Below are positions 1 to 8,673 of a DNA stretch of 64,000 bases, in pieces. The position numbers were made by a program, and so were the translations under genes. The first letter of the stretch is position 1. Each line of letters begins with the position of its first letter. Source of the DNA: Marsupella aquatica (lineage: Eukaryota > Marchantiophyta); contig OZ316893.1 of assembly GCA_973895155.1 (NCBI GenBank), positions 12,958,001 through 13,022,000 of the forward strand, written 5' to 3'. The notes under the pieces are model-generated. The model made no database searches and was not told the DNA's origin. It was given only the letters and a program-made list of their open reading frames with translations.

Positions 1-177
1 GGTGGCGATTGCCAGCATGAACTTCTCATCCATGTGCATTGAATATACATCCAGCATCAACTCCATATCGAATTGCTCACTGCGTGCGACGATTCGCTTC
101 ACCCTGTCCCACTTTTTGGCATCCGGATCCAGTCTAACAGCAGTGAAAATGTCTTCAAATAATTGTGCTTCCGACAT
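1..177 (-). CDS. NRPB8: RNA polymerase subunit RPB8 (RPABC3), first exon or N-terminal part
   Basis: Shared small subunit of nuclear RNA polymerases I, II and III. Reading the minus strand from the ATG at 177-175 gives 59 codons that stay open to the window edge. The protein begins MSEAQLFEDIF and continues with LDPDAKKWDRV, ARSEQFDMELMLDV and DEKFMLAIAT, matching the order and spacing of the plant RPB8 N-terminus (EDIF, DPDGKKFDKVSRIEARSE, LDVN, GDKFTLALA type motifs). The start is chosen because it gives the usual family N-terminus. It differs from typical plant RPB8 at several sites (YSMHMD where most have NT-VYP-NVG), so a diverged paralogue is possible. The rest, roughly 85-90 residues, lies outside the window. 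The call is from motif recognition, not a search. Confidence 0.85.
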   Translation of the reverse strand, partial: MSEAQLFEDIFTAVRLDPDAKKWDRVKRIVARSEQFDMELMLDVYSMHMDEKFMLAIAT

Positions 178-860
178 TGCCACCGACGGAAGCTCAGATT
201 TTACCAGTCCCGGCCACTAATGGGTTGATTGTGTGAACCTGCACAGCGGCAACCAGAGAACAGAACTCGTAAACAGACTGGCCTCCTTTAGACAGGTCTA
301 ATATATTTCTCGGCTAAACTTTCGTTGATATTTAAATTCAAACCATCATTGAAGCCTTCTCTAAATCATTCGGAAACTGAAACAGGTAAGTACTAAAAAG
401 CCAGGTAGCTTACGCTCACGAGTAGCGTTGAAACGCAAGGCCACGTTCAAAACAAGAAGATGCGGAGCTCTCAGTCCCTTTCCTGGTGGCAAACCCAATT
501 ACATCAACTCACCACTCATCACACACAGAAAACAAAAAACAGAAGAGAAGAAAGCAAGCAGGACCATAACGTGGAATGGCCAATTGACTCCGCGTCAATT
601 CTCACAGCCCACAACAATGCAATCGCCCCACCCCACCACCAGTACTCCCTTCGCAACTGAAAACGAAAGAAACTACTGTTCCCAAGCGAAATGAGGGCTC
701 TCCCTCACAAAATTGCTGTCCCTCCCTCCGTTCGCAGGCAGAAGAATCGCACGAAACAGGGGAGGGGAAGAAATCGGGAGTTCTCCTCCTCGCTTGCCAC
801 AGACACGACATTCAAGCGAACGGCAGGAGCCACCATTGCAGAAAACTCAGGGACGTTCGA
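178..860. other. Upstream region of the RPB8 gene, no coding gene seen
   Basis: This stretch is the 5' side of the minus-strand RPB8 exon and should contain its 5' UTR and promoter. The short open frames here have no recognisable protein features. A TATA box could not be placed with confidence. Confidence 0.4.
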
Positions 861-1245
861 GTGAACTACAGGAGCCATGATTGCAGAAACTTTAGTATGT
901 CAATGCAAACATCACTCCTAATGCTCGAAAAGCTCTAGTGAACTACAGGAGCCATGATTGCAGAAATTTTAGTATGTCAATGCAAACATCACTCCTAATG
1001 CTCGAAAAACTCATGTGAACTACAGGAGCCATGACTGCAGAAATTTTAGTATGTCAATGCAAACATCACTCCTAATGCTCGAAAAGCTCAAGTGAATTAC
1101 AGGAGCCATGATTGCAGAAACTTTAGTATGTGAATGCAAACATGACTCCTAATGCTCGAAACGCTCAAGTGAACTACAGGAGCCATGATTGCAGAAATTT
1201 TAGTATGTGAATGCAAACATCACTCCTAATGCTCGAAAAGCTCAG
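861..1245. repeat. 77-bp tandem repeat, five units, with degenerate flanking units
   Basis: Units start at 861, 938, 1015, 1092 and 1169, exactly 77 bp apart. Each begins GTGAA(C/T)TACAGGAGCCATGA and ends near AATGCTCGAAAAGCTC. Units differ at a few positions only. A diverged partial unit lies to the left (about 805-860) and another, with a deletion, to the right (about 1246-1355). There are no unique spacers, so this is a minisatellite and not a CRISPR-like array. Confidence 0.95.
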
Positions 1246-1355
1246 GAGAGATCATTTCAGAAATTCAGGGACATTCGAGTGAATTACAGTAGCCATCAAA
1301 TTACAGAAACTCCAGTACGTCAATGCAAAGATCACTACTGAATACTCGAAAAGCC

Positions 1356-2118
1356 CGTGCAACACCCGCTTCTAAAGCTAAGAATTACGTGTTGTGGTGT
1401 GCGGAATTGAGACGAGTGTATTGAAGCTAAGACTTTTATTTGAGAGCTTGACATTATATTTCATATATAGCATGCTAATTCTAGAACATGCTTGATATTT
1501 TGTCTCGTAATGATATATAAGTGCAAAAAGACGCCCAACAGTGAGAGAGGATCCCACACGGGAAAGCCCCAATCAAGGGGGCCAACTAGTGTATTTTTTA
1601 AGGTTTTTACTTTTTGGCCAGAGTGGCCATGTCTAGTATGTGAAGGAGAAGATGCTCAAAATATTCTTTATTTGATTACTTAATTGACAGTCAGATCTGG
1701 CTAGATTTTAAGTATGGCTGTTAGATATGGCTAATGGGAAGTGTGATTAGGTGGAACACTGGCTAATGAAAGAAATGTATTAGCACATTTTTGCCAAAAA
1801 TGGAAAAAGTTTTTGGGGAAGGTGGAATCTGACAAATTTTTGCCACTAACAAAAAGGCTAGGGCCAACCAAGGAGCCAAAAAGCACATGGGACCAGGAAA
1901 GAAGTTGTTAGGAACTGCCTTGACTTCCCGACTTTAGTTAGTTTGGCCGAACTGGGGTTAGTCGATCCTTGGTTGGTTTAGGATAAGATCCACTTATTTA
2001 GACTCACACACCCTAGTCCCCCTTGGGAGGTATAGGTTGGAGGGAGAGCATTATCTCCCTCATTCTTCACATGTATTCTCATATGTTATGGATCCTTCAA
2101 AATTTTCTCCACTAAGAG
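1356..2118. other. Non-coding stretch left of the copia insertion
   Basis: No supported gene. It is AT-rich and contains only short frames without domain features. The copia element was inserted at its right end. Confidence 0.4.
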
Positions 2119-2123
2119 TGTCG

Positions 2124-2455
2124 TGTTAAGGATTGCTCTTAGTCTTGTGACTCAAAGGTTACGGCACTTAGGCTAACCACAGTTAGGATCTTAGCTGAGG
2201 TTAGGTTAGCCGTGTGTGACCTTGTATATACCAGGGCTAGTGTAAGCCGCTGGTCAGTGGTGCTTACTCATTGTAACGGAGCAACTTGAGGAAGAGGGAG
2301 AGCATGTGTGTTCGTTTACTCTTGAAGTCAAGCTTGAGTGTTCGTGTGGACGTAGCCTTGGAGAAGAGGTGAACCACGTAGAGATTGTGTCGACTACGTG
2401 TGCATGGAATAAATCATGGTTGTATGGTCGTTGCGAATGACGTCTTAGTTCAACA
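2124..2455 (+). repeat. 5' LTR of the copia element
   Basis: 332 bp, TG...CA termini, preceded by TGTCG. A TATA-like TGTATATA lies at 2223-2230 and an AATAAA polyadenylation signal at 2408-2413. It differs from the 3' LTR only at the AATAAA (AATAAG in the 3' copy) and at GACGTC/GACATC near the end. Confidence 0.97.
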
Positions 2456-2457
2456 AT

Positions 2458-2469
2458 TGGTATCAGAGC
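2458..2469 (+). other. Primer binding site, initiator Met tRNA
   Basis: TGGTATCAGAGC starts 2 bp after the 5' LTR and is the standard complement of the 3' end of plant initiator Met tRNA used by copia elements. Confidence 0.93.
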
Positions 2470-3858
2470 AAGCCTGGGAGGTGACATTGAGGTGATCAAA
2501 ATTTTCGTGACGTGTTGGTGACGGTTTTTCCAGCGGTTAAAGTCAGTGGATTTCACGGAGTTTCATCGCATGAAACTTGGAGGTGTTGGGCTAACGGATA
2601 GGTCGGGGCAAGGGCTATCTAAAGGTGTAAAGAAATCTTTGAACGGAGTTTGTGGTGCGAAAGAATTCACGTTTCCATCGTTCTAGATTTTTTGTGATTC
2701 GTGTTCAACGGTTTTCTTTGACGGTTCTTTCGGGGGGGACCTGAGATCGTTTACTCAACGGTGTGAGATTTGCGGTGGACGAGGTGACGCATACTATAGC
2801 TTAAATCGTAGATCGGGCAAAGCTGATCATTTTGGTAGCTGGTTTGCTATCGAAGGTGTAGCGAGTGCGACGTTCCAAGCAAAAGAGCCGTTCTGAGTTT
2901 TTGACCGGCTATGAAGGTCTTCTTTTGACTGAAGTGGGGTTTCTTGTCGTTACGTCCGACTCGGAGGAAGATTCGTGAAGTGCTATGGCTTAAAGGAGAG
3001 ATCGCGGCGAGGCGGTCATTTTGAGTCCGGGATTGGCACTTAACACGGAGTGAAGGAGTCGTGACGGGAAGTTTTTACTCTGCTAGAGTTGCAGACGGCG
3101 CCGGTGAAATTCGGAAACATTTCCCGTCGGTGACGTGCACTTTTCTTGTGTGAAACGGCGACATTTTCAGTAAGTAACACGACAATTTTTTGTGGCAACA
3201 TTTGTGCGTTTTAAAGGGGTTTTAACCCCTTATGTGTATACATGTGCACCCACCCCCCAGGCATACGATAACCCCCCCGGCGTGCGTACAGCGTCGTATT
3301 CGCGCGCGTATACGGTGCCCCCCCTCCCCTCATTAAAGCCACTTTAGGGCCTTGTGCCCTGGACATCTCCCCCTCCCCCCTTACGCTAGCCCTCCTCCCA
3401 CCTCCTCATTAAAGCCACATAGGGCCTTGTGAGACAATTAAAGAGGGGGAGCCAGGCGAGGAGGGCACCCTGCCCTATGAGCCATTAAGGCAGAGTACAC
3501 CCCCCTCCCTCCCACCCACGTACGTATCCACGCAGTACCCCATCCGCGTACCTTAATACACTGTATTTTTTGAAAAGGGATTCCCCCCCCTTTAGGGCAA
3601 TTTTTTTTCTCCTCTTTCTCTCATTGGCTCAGCGGCAACCCGGGCCCGGTGACCCAGCAATTTAACCGCTCCGACAGGGGGAACGGCCCCCTGTGAGACC
3701 TGCCGCACAGTCCAAGGAATATTCTGAAAAAACAGAGAGCTATTTTTCGGCCTTTAGTCGAAGATTCCAAGGTCCGAATGGTAACTTTTTTTGGATCTTT
3801 TCTGGCGAGGACGTAGCCACTGAAGCTAGCAACGCGGTGCACCACTTAATTTGCATTT
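2470..3858 (+). other. Copia 5' leader, upstream part, with a C-rich tract
   Basis: Non-coding leader between the primer site and the nested LTR. From about 3240 to 3600 it is rich in C-runs and holds a diverged direct repeat (CATTAAAGCCAC...AGGGCCTTGTG at about 3331-3356 and 3407-3431). No reading frame with protein features. The leader resumes at 7453 after the insertion. Confidence 0.6.
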
Positions 3859-4642
3859 CTGACTGTGAGATAAGGATGTTTATAAAAGAAGGGTTAACTA
3901 ACCATAAATTTTAGAATTTTTACGTTTAAGATCTCAAATAAGGCTGAAGAGGGACCTGAAGATTACTTTGAAATATTATGAGACTTTTAAGCTGATCTGA
4001 GGTCAACCCGGATTGATATTAGAGAAGGAGGATCGACCCGGAACTTTTTGTTATAAGCCTGGAATGAGATAAAAAGCTTATACCGAGACTCTACTCAACA
4101 ACAGCTGTCCATTGCCAAAGTTTTTAAAACCATAAGTCAAACACAGGCACGACCAGAGCAGAATCCGGATATAAGGAAGGAGAGTCGATCCGGCCTCTCA
4201 CACCTCTCAAAGCCAAACTAAGTAGGTTTTGAGCTCCCGAGTGCATTAGGCTGTTTAAGCAGTAGAGTGAGGAGGCTCTACCCTTTTGGTAGAGGATCTT
4301 GGGTCCGGATTATAGGACCAATCTTGCATTGCATGATGAGAGCCTGGATATGAGGGTACTGACTGATTCGTTGTGAGGGGAATGCCTACTCCACCGCTGG
4401 GAGTGAAGGCAGGAAGTTTGAGGTCCTGATCGTGCATACATCGGTTGTGAGAAGGGAGGCCAGGTCGACCCAGACATCACCATTGTAGGCCCGATTGAGT
4501 CCAGATTTTCCCCACGTTAGATTACCCTGCATTGTGGTTGACGAAATCTTGATGAAATTCTTCGGAAACGATTTTGAGTTGATCAAAAACGCTGCGACCA
4601 GGTCGACCCGGACATTTCTACCAGTGGTCGGCATCGAAGAGA

Positions 4643-5518
4643 TTGAACATTCTGAAGTCGCAACATTGTAGAGCTTGCCGTAGAGGAGGCAAAATAGTTA
4701 CCAGAAATCAATTTTCTGCTTCCAGAAATCCTATGGAGCAAGGGGCGGATCGAGCCGGAATGTCCACTTCTCACGTCTCTAAGGGGCATTCAACCTCAAC
4801 ATCACCTGCACCTACTCCGGTTAAAGCCCCTGTGAGACGATCGAAGAGAAAGGAGGTCCCTATTACCATGAAAATTCTGAGGCCAGCTATTCCGGACAGT
4901 GAAGCTGAGAAGGTCAAACTGAGGGAGTCTTTGCTCAGGATGGGCTGTGAGTCTCTGATGGAGCTACCCTGGAGTTATCAAAGCGAAGATATGATCAGAG
5001 AGATCCGATCCAAGGAGTGTCCGGTTGAGTTTAAGGATACCTCCAGAGGCCGACCTGAGCGATGGACTCAGATGATTGCAGGAGCTTTTGTATTGGAAGA
5101 TGAAGGAGAAGGTCCAGTGGGGCGAGCTGTCAACCTAATCCTTCCTTACTTCAAAGGAGCCATCAACAGTAAGGACGGGTTCAATGTTTCTAAGTGTTTG
5201 GATCCTGATCTGAGACGAGTCTTCAGCTTTCTGCTACCCCTGCTGTACCCCAAAAAGCCAAGAAGAGTGACTGTTGGAGTTGGCTCTACCATTGTTGCTG
5301 CTTACAAGGGAGAAAGAAAAGTCAACTGGGCTAAGCTTATCTTTGATTTGATAAGGAAGTTGGTACAGAACCTATCCAACAAGAGTCCTACTCCCCTCTC
5401 CTGCTACCTGGTACATCTATATAGCTTTGAAGGAGTTTTGTTCAGAGAGGAGAAGAAATTACTATTGGCCAAGTTCAACTTCATAAAGTATGGAGAGACA
5501 GATCCAGATATCACCTAG
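4643..5518 (+). CDS. LTR-encoded protein, N-terminal half, unknown function
   Basis: The 291-codon frame lies inside the gypsy LTR. Its first recorded codon, at 4643, is a TTG; the first clear ATG is at 4733 (MEQGAD). After a basic Ser/Thr/Pro-rich segment (PVRRSKRKEV) comes a folded-looking central region with LPYFKGAIN, FSFLLPLLYP, GERKVNWAKLIFDLI and KLLLAKFNFIKYG. The central part vaguely recalls the putative plant transposon protein domains carried by some Athila-type elements, but I do not recognise it firmly. The frame ends in a TAG at 5516-5518; the same TAG is present in the other LTR copy, and acidic coding-like sequence continues in frame beyond it. It is the better preserved of the two copies, which differ by several stops and a frameshift. 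The role is unknown. Confidence 0.6.
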   Translation: MNILKSQHCRACRRGGKIVTRNQFSASRNPMEQGADRAGMSTSHVSKGHSTSTSPAPTPVKAPVRRSKRKEVPITMKILRPAIPDSEAEKVKLRESLLRMGCESLMELPWSYQSEDMIREIRSKECPVEFKDTSRGRPERWTQMIAGAFVLEDEGEGPVGRAVNLILPYFKGAINSKDGFNVSKCLDPDLRRVFSFLLPLLYPKKPRRVTVGVGSTIVAAYKGERKVNWAKLIFDLIRKLVQNLSNKSPTPLSCYLVHLYSFEGVLFREEKKLLLAKFNFIKYGETDPDIT

Positions 5519-5622
5519 GCCACCTCTGATGACAGTGAGGATGAGGAGCCAGCAGAGACAAATCGTCGAAAGACCCGGTCTGCTGCCCGGAACCTCGACC
5601 CGGCCTTTGTCGACCCGGCTAA

Positions 5623-6456
5623 ATTTCCGGATGCACCGGCCATGCCTCCCTAGACACCCTAGCTGATTTCCAGATCATCTCAGACACATTCCAGAAGGTG
5701 AAGAGGAAGACCACTGTGATGGAGAAGGCCATCACTGACATTTCTCAGAAGTTAGGAGTGAAACCAGGGCAGATTCTTGAGAAGATCTCCACCATGAGTG
5801 ATGCTACAAATAAGAGGAAGTTAGAGAAGGAGAATGAGTTTCTCAAGAAGAAGGTATCTGAACTCAAACAGCAGTTGGAAAGGAGTAAGAAGAAGAATGA
5901 GCTTGAGCATACTCTCCAACTCAGTATCACTCAATCTTTGGATCTGATTGAGCCTTTGACTAAGATAGCTTCTCTGGATCTTCTTAAGGCCCAAATTTAT
6001 GATGAGTATTTGGCCAAGAACACCACACCCATCCTTTTCTCCAAGATTAACCATTTAGTGGTAGATGTTAGTACCAAGGTGGATGATGCATTTACAGGCC
6101 TCTCAAAGACCTGTGAAGCCTTAAGGGAGATGAGTGACTTGACTACAGAGGAGCTATTAGCTGATACTGAGATTCCTCCCTTTACTACCAGATCTTTCTC
6201 TCCTAGTCCTCATGAAGGAGTCTATTCCACTGGCCCCTCATCACCCCTCAACCCTCCTGGTTTCCCCACTCCCAGTACCCACTTTCACTCCCATTCTTAC
6301 ACCTATTCTCATGACCCAAGTGTCCATCAGGAGAACATGGATATTGACCCGTCCATCCCTTTTACCACTGGTCAACAGGGAGTTTTCCTTCGACCAGAAC
6401 CCCTTGCCATGGCTAACCCTGAGGAGGTTCCTTCTCAAAAGCTAGGACCAGAATAG
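5623..6456 (+). CDS. LTR-encoded protein, C-terminal half with coiled coil
   Basis: Open from just after a TAA at 5620 to the TAG at 6454-6456; the first in-frame ATG is at 5719. It contains a strong charged coiled coil (about nt 5800-5920, KENEFLKKKVSELKQQLE), a helical region, then a tail rich in Pro, Ser, His and Thr. It is in a different frame from the N-terminal half. Comparison with the copy near 39880-39900 shows why: this copy lacks one C in a run (GCACCGGCC against GCACCCGGCC), so the two halves were probably one frame. A coiled coil suggests self-association. I cannot assign a function. Confidence 0.6.
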   Translation: MSGCTGHASLDTLADFQIISDTFQKVKRKTTVMEKAITDISQKLGVKPGQILEKISTMSDATNKRKLEKENEFLKKKVSELKQQLERSKKKNELEHTLQLSITQSLDLIEPLTKIASLDLLKAQIYDEYLAKNTTPILFSKINHLVVDVSTKVDDAFTGLSKTCEALREMSDLTTEELLADTEIPPFTTRSFSPSPHEGVYSTGPSSPLNPPGFPTPSTHFHSHSYTYSHDPSVHQENMDIDPSIPFTTGQQGVFLRPEPLAMANPEEVPSQKLGPE

Positions 6457-7447
6457 AGTTATATTTAGAGAGTTAGAGCCACATTAGTTTAGACTTAGAA
6501 ATAACTATATATATTAGTATATGAGTGAGTAGACTCCAGTATTTTGTTGATGTATCCATTGGAGACTCTACTCCATTTTTTACTAGGATAGTTCACTTTT
6601 ATTTACATATTTCTTTAGACTTGGGTTTTGAAGAGGCATGTCTTTTCATAATCTCCACTTTTAGTACAAAAGGAGGAGAACCCAAAGTCAACCGAGAGAG
6701 AGAGAAAATATACATTTGATTTCCTCATTATCTTAGAAGGAATCTATGTCTTTTCTTCCCTTTCTTTTTACCATGGTTGAGTAAAAGGAAGAAGTTTTAG
6801 CAACCCTTGAGTTGTTGTGAAGTGTTCAATGAATGCTAGAGTGTGCCTTAATGATATTGGAAGATCAATGTGGTTTGTGACCAATACATTTGGAAGATTC
6901 ACCAAAGAGGAAATTGACATTTACACAAAACTCAAACAAGCAATCTTAAGGATTGTAAGAGAAGTAAACCAATTTGAGTATCCTAGTACCGTCTTAAGCA
7001 AGACCAGAAAAGTGTCCCGGGTTGATTTACATTGTTGTCTTCTAAATTCAAGAGATGAAGAAGAGTTGCTACAAGAAATCAAAAAGCATAGAAAATGTTG
7101 ATTTCTGAATCTTAAATTAGGCCATAATCCTTATTGAAGGAGTGGTGATGGTCAGAAATTCAATTCCCTTGCACTTTGAAAACTCTTATCTACTCTCCCT
7201 CTAGTTTCAATCTTTGTTAATTCTAGTCTTTATTATTGCACTGTGAATCCTAAGGATTACCCATTTGAGTTTGTGGTTAAACACTTATGTTAAGGAGATC
7301 ATTAGAAATCTCTCCAACCTAAGAATGTTGGTGTAAACTTCTCAAATTGTGTTAATTAGGTCTTTTCGATCTTATCCACTCTTAACGGGAACGAAATCGA
7401 GTTGTTAAGGAGTAAATAGTCATTTATCTCTTTATCACCTTGCTACA
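6457..7447 (+). promoter_or_regulatory. Promoter and downstream part of the gypsy solo LTR
   Basis: Contains the TATA-like CTATATATATTA at 6504-6515, so transcription probably starts near 6530-6560 and the rest would be R and U5. A 94-codon frame at 6817-7101 is not preserved in the matching part of the other copy (about 44233-44530), so I do not treat it as a gene. Confidence 0.45.
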
Positions 7448-7452
7448 CTGAC

Positions 7453-7746
7453 GATGGGTGGTACTTGGAATTTTTCTTATTTCCTGAGGTGGTCAAAACG
7501 GGGGAGAATTTTTTGAGTTTTACCCACCCCGACCGAAACGTGAAAAAGTTTTTCGTCGGAACTCGGTTTCAATTTTGGATTTCAGCATTGGCTTGCTAGG
7601 CTGGTGGGCTACGTGGTAGTGACAAGTTTCAAGTTTTTTGGAAAGTTGTGAAAAACGATATTTTTTCATGATTTTGATTTGAGTCAACGGGACGGAAGGA
7701 AGGAAAAAGCGACAAAAGGATATAGGGAGCAACAAAGAAATAGCAT
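7453..7746 (+). other. Copia 5' leader, remaining part before gag
   Basis: Continues the leader interrupted by the nested LTR. No coding features; ends at the gag ATG. Confidence 0.7.
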
Positions 7747-8673
7747 GTGGAGAACATCGGGAAGACAACGATGGCATCCAAGTTTGGAGGTGTCAATTTT
7801 GAGGTGGAAAAGTATGATGGGCGCACGGATTATTTGCTATGGGAGAAGCAGGTTAAGGGAATTCTCCGTGCTATGGGTCTAGATCATCTACTATCGACTC
7901 GGGATGAGTCTAATAGTGAGGAGGAGATCCCGTTGAGAAAATGGAGGCAAGAGCAAGTGATCGCTGTGAATGCGGTTATGCTGTATCTGAAGCCGCATAT
8001 CATTACGAAGCTGGACGACTACGAGGATTGCGTGTCCTTATTCAAGGCCCTCATAGAGAAGTACTACCGAGAGGATGCCTCAGATCGGTTGTACAAAAAG
8101 TTTCTCTTGATGAGCTTGAGGCTAAAAGAAGGAGGCAAGCTTCGAGATCACTTGGATGAATTCGACAGCCTAGTTGTAGATTTGTCGAATCTTGGCAAGG
8201 GAGTGGAAGATGAAGATAAGGCATTGCTTCTTCTCAATTCCTTACCCCCATCGTATCAAGGTTTGAAGCAGGTTCTCTTGTATAGAGACCTCAAAACCAT
8301 TTCATATGATGAGGTGATAAGCTCTTTGCTGTCAGATGATGCACAGAAGAAACTGGGTCATGCCCAGACACCATCTTCATCTGGCAGTGCATTGAATATG
8401 AACCACGAGAGGACTCAACAATGGATGACTGGCGAAAACAGGTCATTTTCACAAACATACCCCTCACGGAATAGAGGCAAGGAGAAGGCTTGGTCTAAGT
8501 CTAGATCCAGGTCTAGAGAGAAATCTCTAGAAAGGAAACCAATTATATGCTGGAAATGTAACAAGCCTGGCCACATAAAACGAGACTGTCGAGTCAAGCA
8601 GACTCATCAACCATCAGCGAACGCAGCCACTGATGTTGATATGATTGACTTGCTTGATGATGAAATCTTGTGA
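7747..8673 (+). CDS. gag: Copia Gag polyprotein
   Basis: 308 aa, complete. It packages the element RNA into virus-like particles in the cytoplasm. It has a copia-type gag body (WEKQVKGILRAMGLDHLL near residues 35-52, then the UBN2-like region with LKEGGKLRDHLDEF) and one CCHC zinc knuckle, CWKCNKPGHIKRDC, at residues 268-281, preceded by an Arg/Ser-rich basic stretch. The ATG at 7747 gives the usual N-terminus (KFGGVNFEVEKYDGRTDY). It ends in TGA at 8671-8673; the same frame continues directly into the protease, so the stop is either a late mutation or a gag/pol separator. Confidence 0.93.
   Translation: MENIGKTTMASKFGGVNFEVEKYDGRTDYLLWEKQVKGILRAMGLDHLLSTRDESNSEEEIPLRKWRQEQVIAVNAVMLYLKPHIITKLDDYEDCVSLFKALIEKYYREDASDRLYKKFLLMSLRLKEGGKLRDHLDEFDSLVVDLSNLGKGVEDEDKALLLLNSLPPSYQGLKQVLLYRDLKTISYDEVISSLLSDDAQKKLGHAQTPSSSGSALNMNHERTQQWMTGENRSFSQTYPSRNRGKEKAWSKSRSRSREKSLERKPIICWKCNKPGHIKRDCRVKQTHQPSANAATDVDMIDLLDDEIL

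Larger units (their letters stand above)
3864..7447 (+). mobile_element. Solo LTR (3584 bp) of a Ty3/gypsy family, nested in the copia leader
   Basis: Begins TGTGAGATAAGG and ends TTGCTACA, flanked by the 5-bp duplication CTGAC at 3859-3863 and 7448-7452. It matches the whole 5' LTR of the gypsy element at 38098-44870 once that LTR's own insertion is removed, and its first part matches the truncated 3' LTR at 58309. Because only one LTR remains between intact target duplications, it arose by LTR-LTR recombination of a full insertion. A TATA-like CTATATATATTA is at 6504-6515. The LTR carries coding frames (separate entries), which is unusual. Confidence 0.95.

Noticed and set aside
2-220. 72-codon plus-strand frame at the left edge
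   Set aside because: It is the antisense shadow of the RPB8 exon, which reads on the minus strand.
861-1245. Array of regular repeats resembling a CRISPR
   Set aside because: The 77-bp units abut without unique spacers, and the window is clearly a plant nuclear sequence.
1906-2118. Possible left part of another LTR starting TGTTAGGAACTG
   Set aside because: No matching right end or target duplication could be found around 13086-13200.
6817-7101. 94-codon frame in the downstream part of the gypsy LTR
   Set aside because: The matching region of the other LTR (about 44233-44530) has stops and small gaps, and the frame shows no domain.
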